From: JBEBVQ01 sp037190845
GTDB taxonomy: Bacteria; Bacteroidota; Bacteroidia; Chitinophagales; Chitinophagaceae
Direction: 5' to 3'
DNA: 64,000 nucleotides
Assembly (NCBI GenBank): GCA_037190845.1
Contig: JBBCJI010000006.1
Location: 1 to 64,000, forward strand
Shown here: positions 53,622 to 61,230 of the stretch, piece after piece
Position numbering within the stretch: position 1 is the first letter of the stretch
How the letters are laid out: every line of letters starts with the position of its first letter
Notes under the pieces: model-generated
Database searches by the model: none
Told to the model about the DNA's origin: nothing
The model's input: the letters and a program-made list of their open reading frames with translations, nothing else
Position numbers and translations under genes: made by a program

Positions 53622-54074
53622 ATGGGAAAAAGCAACTTAATAGAAATGAACAATATGGGTATCGTAGTAGAAAACTTAGATGCTGCCATTACGTTCTTTT
53701 CCGAAATAGGACTGGCACTGGAAAACAGAATGATGGTGGAAGGTGAATGGGCGGGTCAGGTAACGGGGCTGGGCAATCAATCCGTAGAGATTGCAATGAT
53801 GGTGACACCTGACGGACACAGCCGTTTGGAGCTTTCAAGATTTCTTGCACCTGCAACTGTTGCCGACCACCGAACCGCGCCGGTTAATTCTTTAGGTTAT
53901 CTGCGGGTTATGTTCCGGGTGGATAATATCGACGAACTGGTATCGCGGCTTACAGCCCAAGGCGCCGGATTAGTTGGTGAAATAGTGAATTACGAAAACG
54001 TATACCGGCTGTGCTACATCCGGGGTGTAGAAGGACTGTTGGTTGGATTGGCAGAACGGCTGAATGAAAAATAA
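53622..54074 (+). CDS. VOC (glyoxalase-like) family protein
   Basis: A 150-residue vicinal-oxygen-chelate protein: NNMGIVVENLDAAITFFSEI opens the first beta-alpha-beta-beta-beta unit, HSRLELSRFLAP and LGYLRVMFRVDNIDELVSRL the second, ending YIRGVEGLLVGLAERL. Metal ligands would be the glutamates in these strands. The substrate is unknown; many family members are glyoxalases, dioxygenases or antibiotic-resistance proteins. Likely co-transcribed with the SRPBCC gene. Confidence 0.8.
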   Translation: MGKSNLIEMNNMGIVVENLDAAITFFSEIGLALENRMMVEGEWAGQVTGLGNQSVEIAMMVTPDGHSRLELSRFLAPATVADHRTAPVNSLGYLRVMFRVDNIDELVSRLTAQGAGLVGEIVNYENVYRLCYIRGVEGLLVGLAERLNEK

Positions 54075-54174
54075 GTAAAGAATTCTTTGGTGAGTGAAAA
54101 AAAACATTTCGATAAAAAAGCTGTTGACATGTCAGAAATGCCAACAGAATAATTGCAACAAAATATAAATCACC

Positions 54175-54273
54175 ATGTCATTTCAAGCATATATCGACAA
54201 CATCAAAACCAAGACCGGAAAGACACCTGCCGGTTTTAAAAAATTAACGGAGCGGGAGGTTAGCTCCAAATAA
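54175..54273 (+). pseudogene. Remnant of a DUF4287-type gene
   Basis: A 32-codon ORF that begins MSFQAYIDNIKTKTGKTPAG and stops after LTEREVSSK. This matches the first helix of DUF4287 proteins (QAYxDNIxxKTGKTPxxF), which are normally about 70 residues or more. The rest of the gene is missing, so it is a truncated remnant. Confidence 0.6.
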
Positions 54274-54329
54274 ATTATGCAATTCACAATTCATGAATCA
54301 TAAACGGAAAATTATCGTATATTTACAGG

Positions 54330-54851
54330 ATGATGAATTACAGCATGCGACCGCAGGATATTGTAACCCTGCTGAAAATAATAGCTATTGATGGTAAGAG
54401 CTGGATGAACAAAGACCTGGCGTCTGAATTATATCTTAGCCCTGCCGAGATATCCAATTCTCTTCAGCGAAGTACTGTTTCCGGGTTACTGAACGCTGAT
54501 CGCAGGAAAGTACGTGTACAGGCGCTCACTGAATTCCTTATTTACGGCTTGCCTTACATTTTTCCGCAAATACCCGGGGGAATGGCTAAAGGATTACCTA
54601 CAGCTCATAGCCACGAATTTTTAAAGGATAAGATAATAAGCAACGATCTGTTTGTCTGGCCGGATGCTGAAAGCAACTATAGAGGACTCAGTGTGCAACC
54701 GCTCTATCCCGGCGCTGTAAAAGCTGCCAAAAAGGATCCCAAGCTCTACTTGTACCTGTCTTTGATAGATGTATTAAGAATGGGAAAAGCAAGAGAAAAA
54801 AGCATAGCCATTGAAAAACTAAAGCAGGAATTCGATGAGTCATCACATTAA
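54330..54851 (+). CDS. Winged-helix antitoxin-like protein, partner of the nucleotidyltransferase toxin
   Basis: A 173-residue protein with an N-terminal helix-turn-helix (QDIVTLLKIIAIDGKSW, then DLASELYLSPAEISNSLQRS, a MarR/IclR-like arrangement) and a C-terminal region (LPTAHSHEFLKDKI ... PDAESNYRGLSVQPLYPG) often paired with AbiEii-like nucleotidyltransferases. It ends 17 nt inside the toxin gene, so the two are coupled. It probably represses its own operon and neutralises the toxin. The start at 54330 has a second ATG one codon later. Confidence 0.7.
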   Translation: MMNYSMRPQDIVTLLKIIAIDGKSWMNKDLASELYLSPAEISNSLQRSTVSGLLNADRRKVRVQALTEFLIYGLPYIFPQIPGGMAKGLPTAHSHEFLKDKIISNDLFVWPDAESNYRGLSVQPLYPGAVKAAKKDPKLYLYLSLIDVLRMGKAREKSIAIEKLKQEFDESSH

Positions 54852-55524
54852 TCTCACCCGGATAAAAGGCGTTGCCCATGCTTTAAGTGAACTTAAAGAT
54901 GAAATTGCATTTGTGGGCGGGGCAACGGTGTCGTTATACACGGATCATCCGGAGCAAACCGACACAAGACCTACCGATGATATTGATGTTCTTGTTGAAA
55001 TAGCCACGTATACTGCTTATACCAGGCTGCAGGCGAAACTTGCCGGCCTGGGGTTTGCAATTGATGTGGAAGCTAAGATAACATGCCGCTATAAGTACCA
55101 GGGGTTAACTGTAGATATCATGCCTATAGAGGGAAAGGTTCTTGGCTTTAAAAATCAATGGTATAAAGACGGTTTTGAAAATCTGCAAACCTATCACACA
55201 GATCAGGCTACGGACATCCGGATATTTCCGGTCGCTTATTTCATTGCCAGCAAACTGGACGCTTTTAACGACCGGGGAAACAGCGACGGCAGAACAAGCA
55301 AAGATTTTGAAGACATTATTTTCGTCTTGGATAACAGAAGTTCTATCTGGGAAGACCTTTTATTATACGAGCGCGTAAAGGAGTATATAAAGAATGAATT
55401 TGCGAAGCTGTTATCATTACCTCATATTAATGAATGGATATCAGCGCACTTGGATCCGGCAACTTCAGGCGCCCGTACAAACCGGATTATGGAAGGCATG
55501 AAAATGATTAATAAGACAGTATAG
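54835..55524 (+). CDS. AbiEii/AbiGii-like nucleotidyltransferase toxin
   Basis: A 229-residue minimal nucleotidyltransferase. The active site reads AFVGGATVSLY (GG-x-x-x) and RPTDDIDVLVEIA (DxD), with a third acidic residue on LTVDIMPIEG. The C-terminal helical part includes a lysine/aspartate pair (ASKLDAFNDRG ... SKDFEDIIFVL) typical of AbiEii-like proteins. It overlaps the HTH gene by 17 nt. Such toxins transfer nucleotides to tRNA or other targets and cause growth arrest. A strong terminator (on the opposite strand) follows. Confidence 0.8.
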   Translation: MSHHINLTRIKGVAHALSELKDEIAFVGGATVSLYTDHPEQTDTRPTDDIDVLVEIATYTAYTRLQAKLAGLGFAIDVEAKITCRYKYQGLTVDIMPIEGKVLGFKNQWYKDGFENLQTYHTDQATDIRIFPVAYFIASKLDAFNDRGNSDGRTSKDFEDIIFVLDNRSSIWEDLLLYERVKEYIKNEFAKLLSLPHINEWISAHLDPATSGARTNRIMEGMKMINKTV

Positions 55525-55561
55525 TGTCGCATTACGTGAGGTCCTCCGCTGCGTTCTGCCA

Positions 55562-55598
55562 ATAAAAAAAGCGGTTACCCCTCCCGGAATAACCGCTT
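55562..55598 (-). terminator. Rho-independent terminator on the minus strand
   Basis: Stem AAGCGGTTA/TAACCGCTT (55569-55577 with 55590-55598), followed on the minus strand by a run of seven U. It ends minus-strand transcription coming from module gene 2, 240 bases upstream; a weak plus-strand terminator for the toxin gene is also possible. Confidence 0.65.
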
Positions 55599-55778
55599 TA
55601 TGCAATACCACTTCACATACATAACACGTGGTCAACCCACCTCCGGCCTTGGAGCCAATGGCGTAAAAAAATGATGGAATGGAGCGGCCAAACAAATCCT
55701 TGTCCGAAGAACGAAGCGAAGCGGAGTTCAAGTTTGGATTTGTTTAGCGGAATGAAATCATTTTTTAGCCAATTGGAT

Positions 55779-55835
55779 CCCAGCCGGTGACTTTTTTGCT
55801 TCTTTTTTTGTCCAGAAAAAAAGAAGGTGCAACAC
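55779..55835. repeat. CCCAGCCGGTGACTTTTTTG / AGAAAAAAAGAAGGTGCAAC repeat
   Basis: Compact form of the repeat at 30189-30296. The TTCTTTTTTT/AAAAAAAGAA hairpin lies 3 nt after the stop of the minus-strand module gene and may help terminate it. Confidence 0.5.
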
Positions 55836-55837
55836 CA

Positions 55838-57016
55838 TTACAACACCGACGTTACTGGCGCGGGTCTCACCGCTGCCGTCGGAGCCGCAGTAGCACCCGC
55901 CACTTCCGGCTTCGGGTGTCCTCCCTTACGATGCCAGACCGCCAGCAGATGACAAGCCTCTGCCAGGCGATGCAACTGGTGGCTTATAGCGGCAAGATCA
56001 CGATCCTCACCCACCGACGCCGGCGTGCAGTCCGTCAGCGAGTAGCTGAACAGCTCGTACAGCTCCTGCTGCCATTCCGGCAACGCCCGGCTGCGGAACA
56101 GTCCATCGAACACCAGCGACGGCTTGCAGAACTCCGCACGGCTCAGGTGGTTCGGGAAGTACGCCCACGCATCCGCCGTTTCGTGCGGACAGTACAGCGA
56201 CCGCGGCGGCAGACCTCCCGTACCGGACGACTGTAGCTGCGCCGACACCCACGACGGCGCCGCATGACCCTGCAGCAGCCACGCGCCGGCCAGCAACCGG
56301 CTCAGCGACGTGTAGAGATCAAGGTACAGCCCCGTCTCCGCCACCGGCCACGATGGCGCTGCCGCTACGGCCTGCATCCAACTGTTGATACGCGTCCGCA
56401 CCTCCGGCAGATCATACTGGCGGTAGAACGACAGCACCACCTGCATCGGGTCGGTACGTTCTCCGGCGCTGAGGCTGACCGGTGAGAAGGGCGCAGTGCT
56501 GTCATTGCGTCCCCTACTCCCGTCATTGCGAGGCGCAGCCGAAGCAATCTCATCATTACCCGAACGCCCCTTCGAAGCACCCCCATCCGCCACCTGCTGC
56601 ACGATCTTTTGCAGCGCGTGGCCTTTTTCATACAGCACGATCGCATCGCCGTGCAACTGCAGCCGCGGATGACTACCCGACTGCAACGCCGACGCCAGCC
56701 CTTCGGGCGACAAGGCCATCAGCCGCACATTGCCCAGGCGATTCAATTGCGCCTCCACCGCACGCAACCCCGCACGGTCGGACAGCAACGGCGCTCCCGA
56801 CGGCAGTACCACCAGCAGCTCGCACGATAGGCGGAAGTCCGTCGCATGATTATTATCTATCGCAGACAGATTCCGCCGCAGCGTCGTCGTCGCCAGGCTC
56901 CCCAGGTAGAGGATCAGTTGCGGCTGCAGCAGACCCGCCAGCCGGTTTTTGATATGATGCAGGGCATGACGTTCCCTGCCTGTGAAATGATCGGTTGAAC
57001 TTTTGAGCTTCTTCAT
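55838..57016 (-). CDS. Hypothetical protein, module copy 2
   Basis: A 392-residue paralogue of the protein at 42075-43262, alike from MKKLKSSTDHFTGRER to RPAPVTSVL. The best conserved parts are LYLGSLATTTLRRNLSA, HATDFRLSCELLVVLPSGAP, the GDAIVLYEKG strand, PHETADAWAYFPNHLSRAEF and LFSYSLTDCTPASVG. The variable part (about residues 152-175) again contains translated palindromic repeat (GNDEIASAAPRND). Two conserved regions separated by this linker suggest an N-terminal (possibly nucleotidyltransferase-like) and a helical C-terminal domain. It is preceded by the same repeat and structured RNA as copy 1. Function unknown. Confidence 0.75.
   Translation of the reverse strand: MKKLKSSTDHFTGRERHALHHIKNRLAGLLQPQLILYLGSLATTTLRRNLSAIDNNHATDFRLSCELLVVLPSGAPLLSDRAGLRAVEAQLNRLGNVRLMALSPEGLASALQSGSHPRLQLHGDAIVLYEKGHALQKIVQQVADGGASKGRSGNDEIASAAPRNDGSRGRNDSTAPFSPVSLSAGERTDPMQVVLSFYRQYDLPEVRTRINSWMQAVAAAPSWPVAETGLYLDLYTSLSRLLAGAWLLQGHAAPSWVSAQLQSSGTGGLPPRSLYCPHETADAWAYFPNHLSRAEFCKPSLVFDGLFRSRALPEWQQELYELFSYSLTDCTPASVGEDRDLAAISHQLHRLAEACHLLAVWHRKGGHPKPEVAGATAAPTAAVRPAPVTSVL
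56501..56560. repeat. Palindromic GTCATTGCGA repeat inside a coding sequence (copy 2)
   Basis: GTCATTGCG at 56501 and a fuller unit from 56522 (GTCATTGCGAGGCGCAGCCG, then AAGCAATCTCATCATTACC) are read in frame within module gene 2 at the same place as in copy 1. Copy 1 has a longer first unit. Confidence 0.7.
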
Positions 57017-57101
57017 TTGTTTTTGTTTTAAGATGTTGGAAAATGTACAGCCTTGTCACCCTGAGCGGAGCCGAAGAGCCGGGCAGAGTGCCCCCCACTC
57101 G

Positions 57102-57192
57102 CGTTGCGAGGAGGCACGACGAAGCAATCTCCATCACGAGGCAATGCAGAAGCAAACGCTACACGGGATTGCTTCGCTCCGCTCGCAATGAC
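57102..57192. repeat. GTTGCGAG...CTCGCAATGAC interspersed repeat
   Basis: Counterpart of 43364-43460 with one end shortened (GCGTTGCGAG). Contains ACGAAGCAATC and GGGATTGCTTCGCTCCGC. Confidence 0.65.
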
Positions 57193-57301
57193 GTGAGCAC
57201 ACGCCATGCGCGAACAAGCTGTAAATAAAAAGGATGAAGAATCTTTGCCGGCCGGTACCGCGGGCAATAAGGTGAGGTGCGCCTTTTTATGGAGATAAAA
57301 A

Positions 57302-57441
57302 GGGCGTGGAACTCAACTTACCGACCAGAGGTACTGGCATACCCAAATCAAGATAAGCGAATCCACGCCCGGGTCGTGGACTATTCACTTATGATCTCTT
57401 GATTTGAAAAATTTGCCAGTTTTCCGGTCGAGATTCTAAGT
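57302..57441 (-). ncRNA. Undescribed structured RNA, module copy 2
   Basis: Same fold as copy 1, given on the plus strand: CGACC (57322)/GGTCG (57426); ACTGGCA (57333)/TGCCAGT (57414); CAAATCAAGA (57344)/TCTTGATTTG (57397, perfect 10 bp); ATAAGCGAAT (57353)/ATTCACTTAT (57383, one pair that is G-U only on the minus strand); CCACG (57363)/CGTGG (57375) closing the invariant loop CCCGGGT; GGGCGTGG (57302) can pair with CCACGCCC (57363). A further hairpin CCTTTTTAT/ATAAAAAGG (57282/57295) lies on the gene side. The first and third stems differ from copy 1 on both strands yet pair, while loops stay identical. Confidence 0.7.
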
Positions 57442-57716
57442 AATGGCCATTTATGCTTTGTGACGCGCATCATGCGACACAACTCGTTGTATCTGAGTAC
57501 AAAGTAACGAAAAGTTCCGTTTATAAAAAAGCGCGGAAGGAATTTTTACTGAAATATTCTTTTACGAAACGCAATCACAATCTCCACAGGTACAGGCATT
57601 CATACATCAATCTTCTGGATTTAATTATTACTATAGAATAAAGTTGGAAAAATTATTATTAAATTTACCAATCGAAGAACGATAAGCCCCATTTTTTAGG
57701 GCTTATCGTTCCATAA

Positions 57717-58526
57717 ATGGTAAACATGGCCGGTAGCGCTTACATCTCTGCAAATCTCACTAAGGTTCAACTGGAATTCTTAAAATTGCTGGATGAGCAT
57801 GAAATCCAACTGTTCAGATTAGCGGATATTGAAAAGCAGCTCAATCAGAAATTTGAGCATTTAAATGAGATCCTGGAAAATCTGGTACACAAAGAATTAC
57901 TCACAAGAATTGAAAAGGGAAAGTTTTGCAGACCGAATTTCAGGGACGAATTTGTAATTGGAACCTTTGTTGTAGAAGACAGTGCTGTTGCATACTGGTC
58001 AGCTCTTAACCTGCATGGACTAACTGAACAATTTACCAACACAGTCTTTATACAGACCACCAATAAAAAAAATGACAAGAGCATTTTAGGCACATCATAC
58101 AAGTTTGTGAAAATAGCTGCTTATAAAAGAGTGGGCATCTCAAGGAATGGTTATGGCAGTCTGAGCTATCCTATAACTGATGTTGAAAAAACAATAGTGG
58201 ACTGCTTTGATCAGCCACAATATTCAGGCGGTTATGCTGAACTCATCAGAGCAGTCAGCCAGGCAGAAATGAAGCCGGAAAAACTGATCGCGTATTGTAA
58301 AGCGATAAAAAATGTTGCAGTAACCAAGCGGATTGGTTTTTTAGCTGAGCTGTTTCAGCCGGAGACCTTAAACTCATTCGTTGAATTTGCCAGAAGGAAA
58401 GTGAATAAAAAATACAATCTGCTTGACCCGCAAGGCCCGGAAGAAGGAGCATTTGTGGCAGAATGGAAATTAAGACTGAACATAAGCAAGGATGATTTGA
58501 TAAACATTTCAAACAAAATGTATTAA
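57717..58526 (+). CDS. AbiEi-type antitoxin
   Basis: A 269-residue antitoxin of the AbiE type IV toxin-antitoxin system. The N-terminal winged helix (LTKVQLEFLKLLDEHEIQLF ... LNEILENLVHKELLTRIEKG) should bind operator DNA; the rest (AVAYWSALNLHGLTEQ, YPITDVEKTIVDCFDQPQYS, VKIAAYKRVGIS) is the AbiEi C-terminal domain. Its stop TAA overlaps the ATG of the toxin gene by 1 nt. A second ATG at 57726 is possible. First gene of a run of seven coupled genes; autoregulation of the whole run by this repressor is a reasonable inference. Confidence 0.85.
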   Translation: MVNMAGSAYISANLTKVQLEFLKLLDEHEIQLFRLADIEKQLNQKFEHLNEILENLVHKELLTRIEKGKFCRPNFRDEFVIGTFVVEDSAVAYWSALNLHGLTEQFTNTVFIQTTNKKNDKSILGTSYKFVKIAAYKRVGISRNGYGSLSYPITDVEKTIVDCFDQPQYSGGYAELIRAVSQAEMKPEKLIAYCKAIKNVAVTKRIGFLAELFQPETLNSFVEFARRKVNKKYNLLDPQGPEEGAFVAEWKLRLNISKDDLINISNKMY

Positions 58527-59383
58527 TGATACTGAAGAAAGAAATAGAGCGGAAGGCCGTAGCGCATCAGGTATCAAGAAGTACAATTGATAAAGATTGG
58601 GCACTGGGCCATTTTATTGATGCAATATTCTCCATAGAAGAGTGCCGGAAAGGTCTGGTGTTCAAAGGGGGGACTTGTTTGAAAAAATGTTACATAGAGC
58701 ACTATAGATTTTCTGAAGATCTGGATTTTACTGCGGTTCATCCGGGGTTTATTCTTAGAAAGGAGCTGCTTGATGAGGTAGTTAATCTGGTACAAAGCAG
58801 GACAGAAATGCCTTTGTATGTAGATAAATTAACTGAACTAAGACATAAAAATGAGTTGACCGGTTATGCTGCAATCATCAAATTCTGGGGAGCAGATCAT
58901 GCCAGGGACCAGGCTCCCCCAGCCCCGGACAGATGGACTACGTCCATAAAGATTGAAATAATAACGTATGAAAAGATGGTGTTTCCGGCTACGCTAAGGT
59001 CGGTATTCCATGAGTATTCTGATCAGCTAAGCACGGCTGCAGATGCAGTCCCCTGCTATGATATCAGAGAAGTGTTGGCAGAAAAGATAAGAGCGCTTGT
59101 CCAACGGTCTTACACAGCACCGAGAGACTATTACGATATATGGTATCTGGCAAATAATATTCCTGCTCTGGATTGGGAAGGTATTGTATCTGCATTTCAT
59201 GAGAAAATGTTTTTTAAAGGGCTTGAGTTTAAAGGTGTGGAACAACTCATAAATCCCGGAAGTGAAAAAGCAGTAAAGGCTGCCTGGCAAAACAGTTTAA
59301 GCCATCAGATAATGCCTGAAAAGTTACCAGATTATAACCAGGTGAAAAATGATCTTTACAATCTCTTTAATAAGATAATATAA
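58526..59383 (+). CDS. AbiEii-type nucleotidyltransferase toxin
   Basis: A 285-residue AbiEii toxin. The active site has LVFKGGTCLKKCY (GG motif) and FSEDLDFTAVHP (S-x-D-x-D), then IKIEIITYEKM and the C-terminal VLAEKIRALVQRSYTAPRDYYD block with the conserved Lys, Arg and RDxxD. It transfers nucleotides to an RNA acceptor and is bacteriostatic when freed. One base separates its stop from the vsr start, so the TA pair is physically part of the restriction operon. Confidence 0.88.
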   Translation: MILKKEIERKAVAHQVSRSTIDKDWALGHFIDAIFSIEECRKGLVFKGGTCLKKCYIEHYRFSEDLDFTAVHPGFILRKELLDEVVNLVQSRTEMPLYVDKLTELRHKNELTGYAAIIKFWGADHARDQAPPAPDRWTTSIKIEIITYEKMVFPATLRSVFHEYSDQLSTAADAVPCYDIREVLAEKIRALVQRSYTAPRDYYDIWYLANNIPALDWEGIVSAFHEKMFFKGLEFKGVEQLINPGSEKAVKAAWQNSLSHQIMPEKLPDYNQVKNDLYNLFNKII

Positions 59384-59384
59384 A

Positions 59385-59810
59385 ATGGCAGACGTACACT
59401 CTAAAGAGGTAAGAAGCTATAATATGAGTAAAATCAGGGGGAAAAATACCAAGCCTGAAATCATAGTCCGTAAGTTCCTTTTTTCGAAAGGGTTCCGGTA
59501 CCGGCTTCATGATAAACGATTGCCAGGTAAACCTGATATTGTCCTGCCCAGGTATAAAACAGCCATCTTCATTCATGGTTGTTTCTGGCATGGACATGAA
59601 GGTTGCAGTTATTATGTAGTACCAAAAACCCGGACTGATTGGTGGCTTGCCAAAATCAATACCAATATTTCCAATGATATCAAAAATATAGCACTGCTTC
59701 AGGAAGCTGGCTGGAAAATTATTGTTATATGGGAATGTAGTTTAAAAAGTACTGCAATTGAAGAAACGTTACTGAAACTAACAAAAAATGTAATGGATAC
59801 AAATGCTTGA
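59385..59810 (+). CDS. vsr: Very short patch repair endonuclease (Vsr)
   Basis: A 141-residue Vsr-type endonuclease that nicks at T:G mismatches left by deamination of 5-methylcytosine. MSKIRGKNTKPEIIVRKFLF and GFRYRLHDKRLPGKPDIVLP carry the active-site Asp (near residue 51); IFIHGCFWHGHEGCSYY holds the catalytic His and zinc-binding residues; the end is GWKIIVIWECSL. Such genes travel with C5 methyltransferases; here the next gene is one and overlaps by 8 nt. In MORC-type operons a Vsr-like protein may instead be the restriction nuclease. Confidence 0.92.
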   Translation: MADVHSKEVRSYNMSKIRGKNTKPEIIVRKFLFSKGFRYRLHDKRLPGKPDIVLPRYKTAIFIHGCFWHGHEGCSYYVVPKTRTDWWLAKINTNISNDIKNIALLQEAGWKIIVIWECSLKSTAIEETLLKLTKNVMDTNA

Positions 59811-61230
59811 GTTTTATTACAAATTTAATCATGATCTTTTTCAGAAGAAGGCTACTCAGCTTTCTGATGAGCTGAGTCTTGTATTAAAGTCAGAACAGAT
59901 TGACTTATCAGAAACAGATGAACTGAATATTGATGAGGAATATAAAAAATACTTGAATAAAGATACGTTCGCGCATCTTAACAATTTATATTATACTATT
60001 CGAAAAAATCAAGGAGCAGCCCACCCGCTCCTGAAAAAGTATCTACCAGAGTTAAAAACAGAACCAACAGGAGAATATCTCTTCGCAGATTTCTTCAGCG
60101 GAGCCGGGGGCCTCAGCCAGGGACTTATCAATGCAGGTTTTCAGCCTGCTTTTGTAAACGATGTGTACACCGCTGCTCTGGAGACTTACTATTTCAATCA
60201 TGACCTATCTCTGAACCGTTTTTACAACGGTGATATCAAGCAGTTGGTGGAGCAGTTTGACCAGTACAGACACTTGTTCCGGAATATAACAGTAATAGCG
60301 GGAGGACCTCCCTGTCAGGGCTTTTCCAATGCCAATCCAAGAAATTTCAAACTTAAAGAAAACTCTGAACAGAAACGTTTTATCGACGACGAAAGAAATG
60401 TATTGTATAAATACTTTGTAAAGCTGTTGGGCCTTATTCACCCTGATTTTTTCATTATGGAAAATGTACGGGGTATGAAAAGGTTTGAAGCACAGATTGA
60501 AGAAGATATCCTTGCAATAACAGCAGACAATTACTCTTTTATTCCCCTTGATGTAGATGCTCAGCAGTTTGATATACCTCAGAATCGCAAGCGGTATATC
60601 CTCGTAGGCGGACGCAATTTTATGCAGGTGGGGCAGATAAACAGAAATATTGAAGCAAGAAAGAAAAAGAAGAGTGATTATATACTGGCCGATGCGTTAT
60701 TTGGACTACCCATCATTGGTACCAATCCTTATAAGTTAAAGCTGGATTATGAAAGTGATGAAAACGGATATAATATAAGGCGCGTCGAAGTACCCCAAAA
60801 CGAATACCTCCGAAGTATTAACAATGACTCTTGCCCATACGTATTTAACCACAGATCAAGATATAACAATGACAACGATCTTGAAATATTCCGCTTGCTG
60901 CCTGAAGGTGCCAACTCGCTGCATGAAAGTATACAGCACTTGAATAACTATAAAAACCGGGATCACATATTCACAGACAAGTATTACAAACTGAAGCGTA
61001 ATGAGGTTTGTAAAACAATCACCTCCCACATGCGCTTCGACTGCCACATGTATATACACCCGGAACAAGCCAGAGGACTAAGCCCGAGAGAAGCTGCAAG
61101 GGTTCAGACATTCCCCGATGATTATCTGTTCCGGGGGTCACTGAATGACTGGTACAAGCAGATCGGAAATGCAGTACCGGTAAAACTTGCAGAGATAATT
61201 GCCACAGAAATAATGAAAAACTATCAATGA
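59803..61230 (+). CDS. C5 cytosine-specific DNA methyltransferase 1
   Basis: A 475-residue m5C methyltransferase. An unusual ~90-residue N-terminal extension (helical, charged) precedes motif I FADFFSGAGGLSQG (near 95). Motif IV with the catalytic Cys is GGPPCQGFSNANPRN (near 170), motif VI MENVRGM (near 220), motif VIII QNRKRYILVGG (near 260), motif IX ARVQTFPDDY and motif X GNAVPVKLAEIIA (near 455). The target-recognition region is about 275-410. It overlaps vsr by 8 nt and the second methyltransferase by 4 nt (ATGA). Confidence 0.93.
   Translation: MLEFYYKFNHDLFQKKATQLSDELSLVLKSEQIDLSETDELNIDEEYKKYLNKDTFAHLNNLYYTIRKNQGAAHPLLKKYLPELKTEPTGEYLFADFFSGAGGLSQGLINAGFQPAFVNDVYTAALETYYFNHDLSLNRFYNGDIKQLVEQFDQYRHLFRNITVIAGGPPCQGFSNANPRNFKLKENSEQKRFIDDERNVLYKYFVKLLGLIHPDFFIMENVRGMKRFEAQIEEDILAITADNYSFIPLDVDAQQFDIPQNRKRYILVGGRNFMQVGQINRNIEARKKKKSDYILADALFGLPIIGTNPYKLKLDYESDENGYNIRRVEVPQNEYLRSINNDSCPYVFNHRSRYNNDNDLEIFRLLPEGANSLHESIQHLNNYKNRDHIFTDKYYKLKRNEVCKTITSHMRFDCHMYIHPEQARGLSPREAARVQTFPDDYLFRGSLNDWYKQIGNAVPVKLAEIIATEIMKNYQ

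Larger units (their letters stand above)
55525..55837. other. Gap with terminator and repeats between TA pair and module copy 2
   Basis: About 310 bases without a gene. It holds the terminator 55562-55598, a 10-bp-armed palindrome (AAACAAATCC/GGATTTGTTT, about 55688-55752) containing ACGAAGCGAAGCGGAG, and the repeat 55779-55835. Confidence 0.55.
57017..57716. other. 700-base non-coding region upstream of module gene 2
   Basis: Mirror of 43263-43965: repeat 57102-57192, GC hairpin near 57247-57266, structured RNA 57302-57441 and a conserved block to about 57555. Beyond that the sequence is AT-rich up to the AbiEi gene and should carry the promoter of the AbiE-restriction operon. Confidence 0.7.

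Noticed and set aside
57302..57441. Known ribozyme (hammerhead, HDV-like, twister)
   Set aside because: No CTGATGA/GAAA core, no HDV nested double pseudoknot order and no twister core could be matched.
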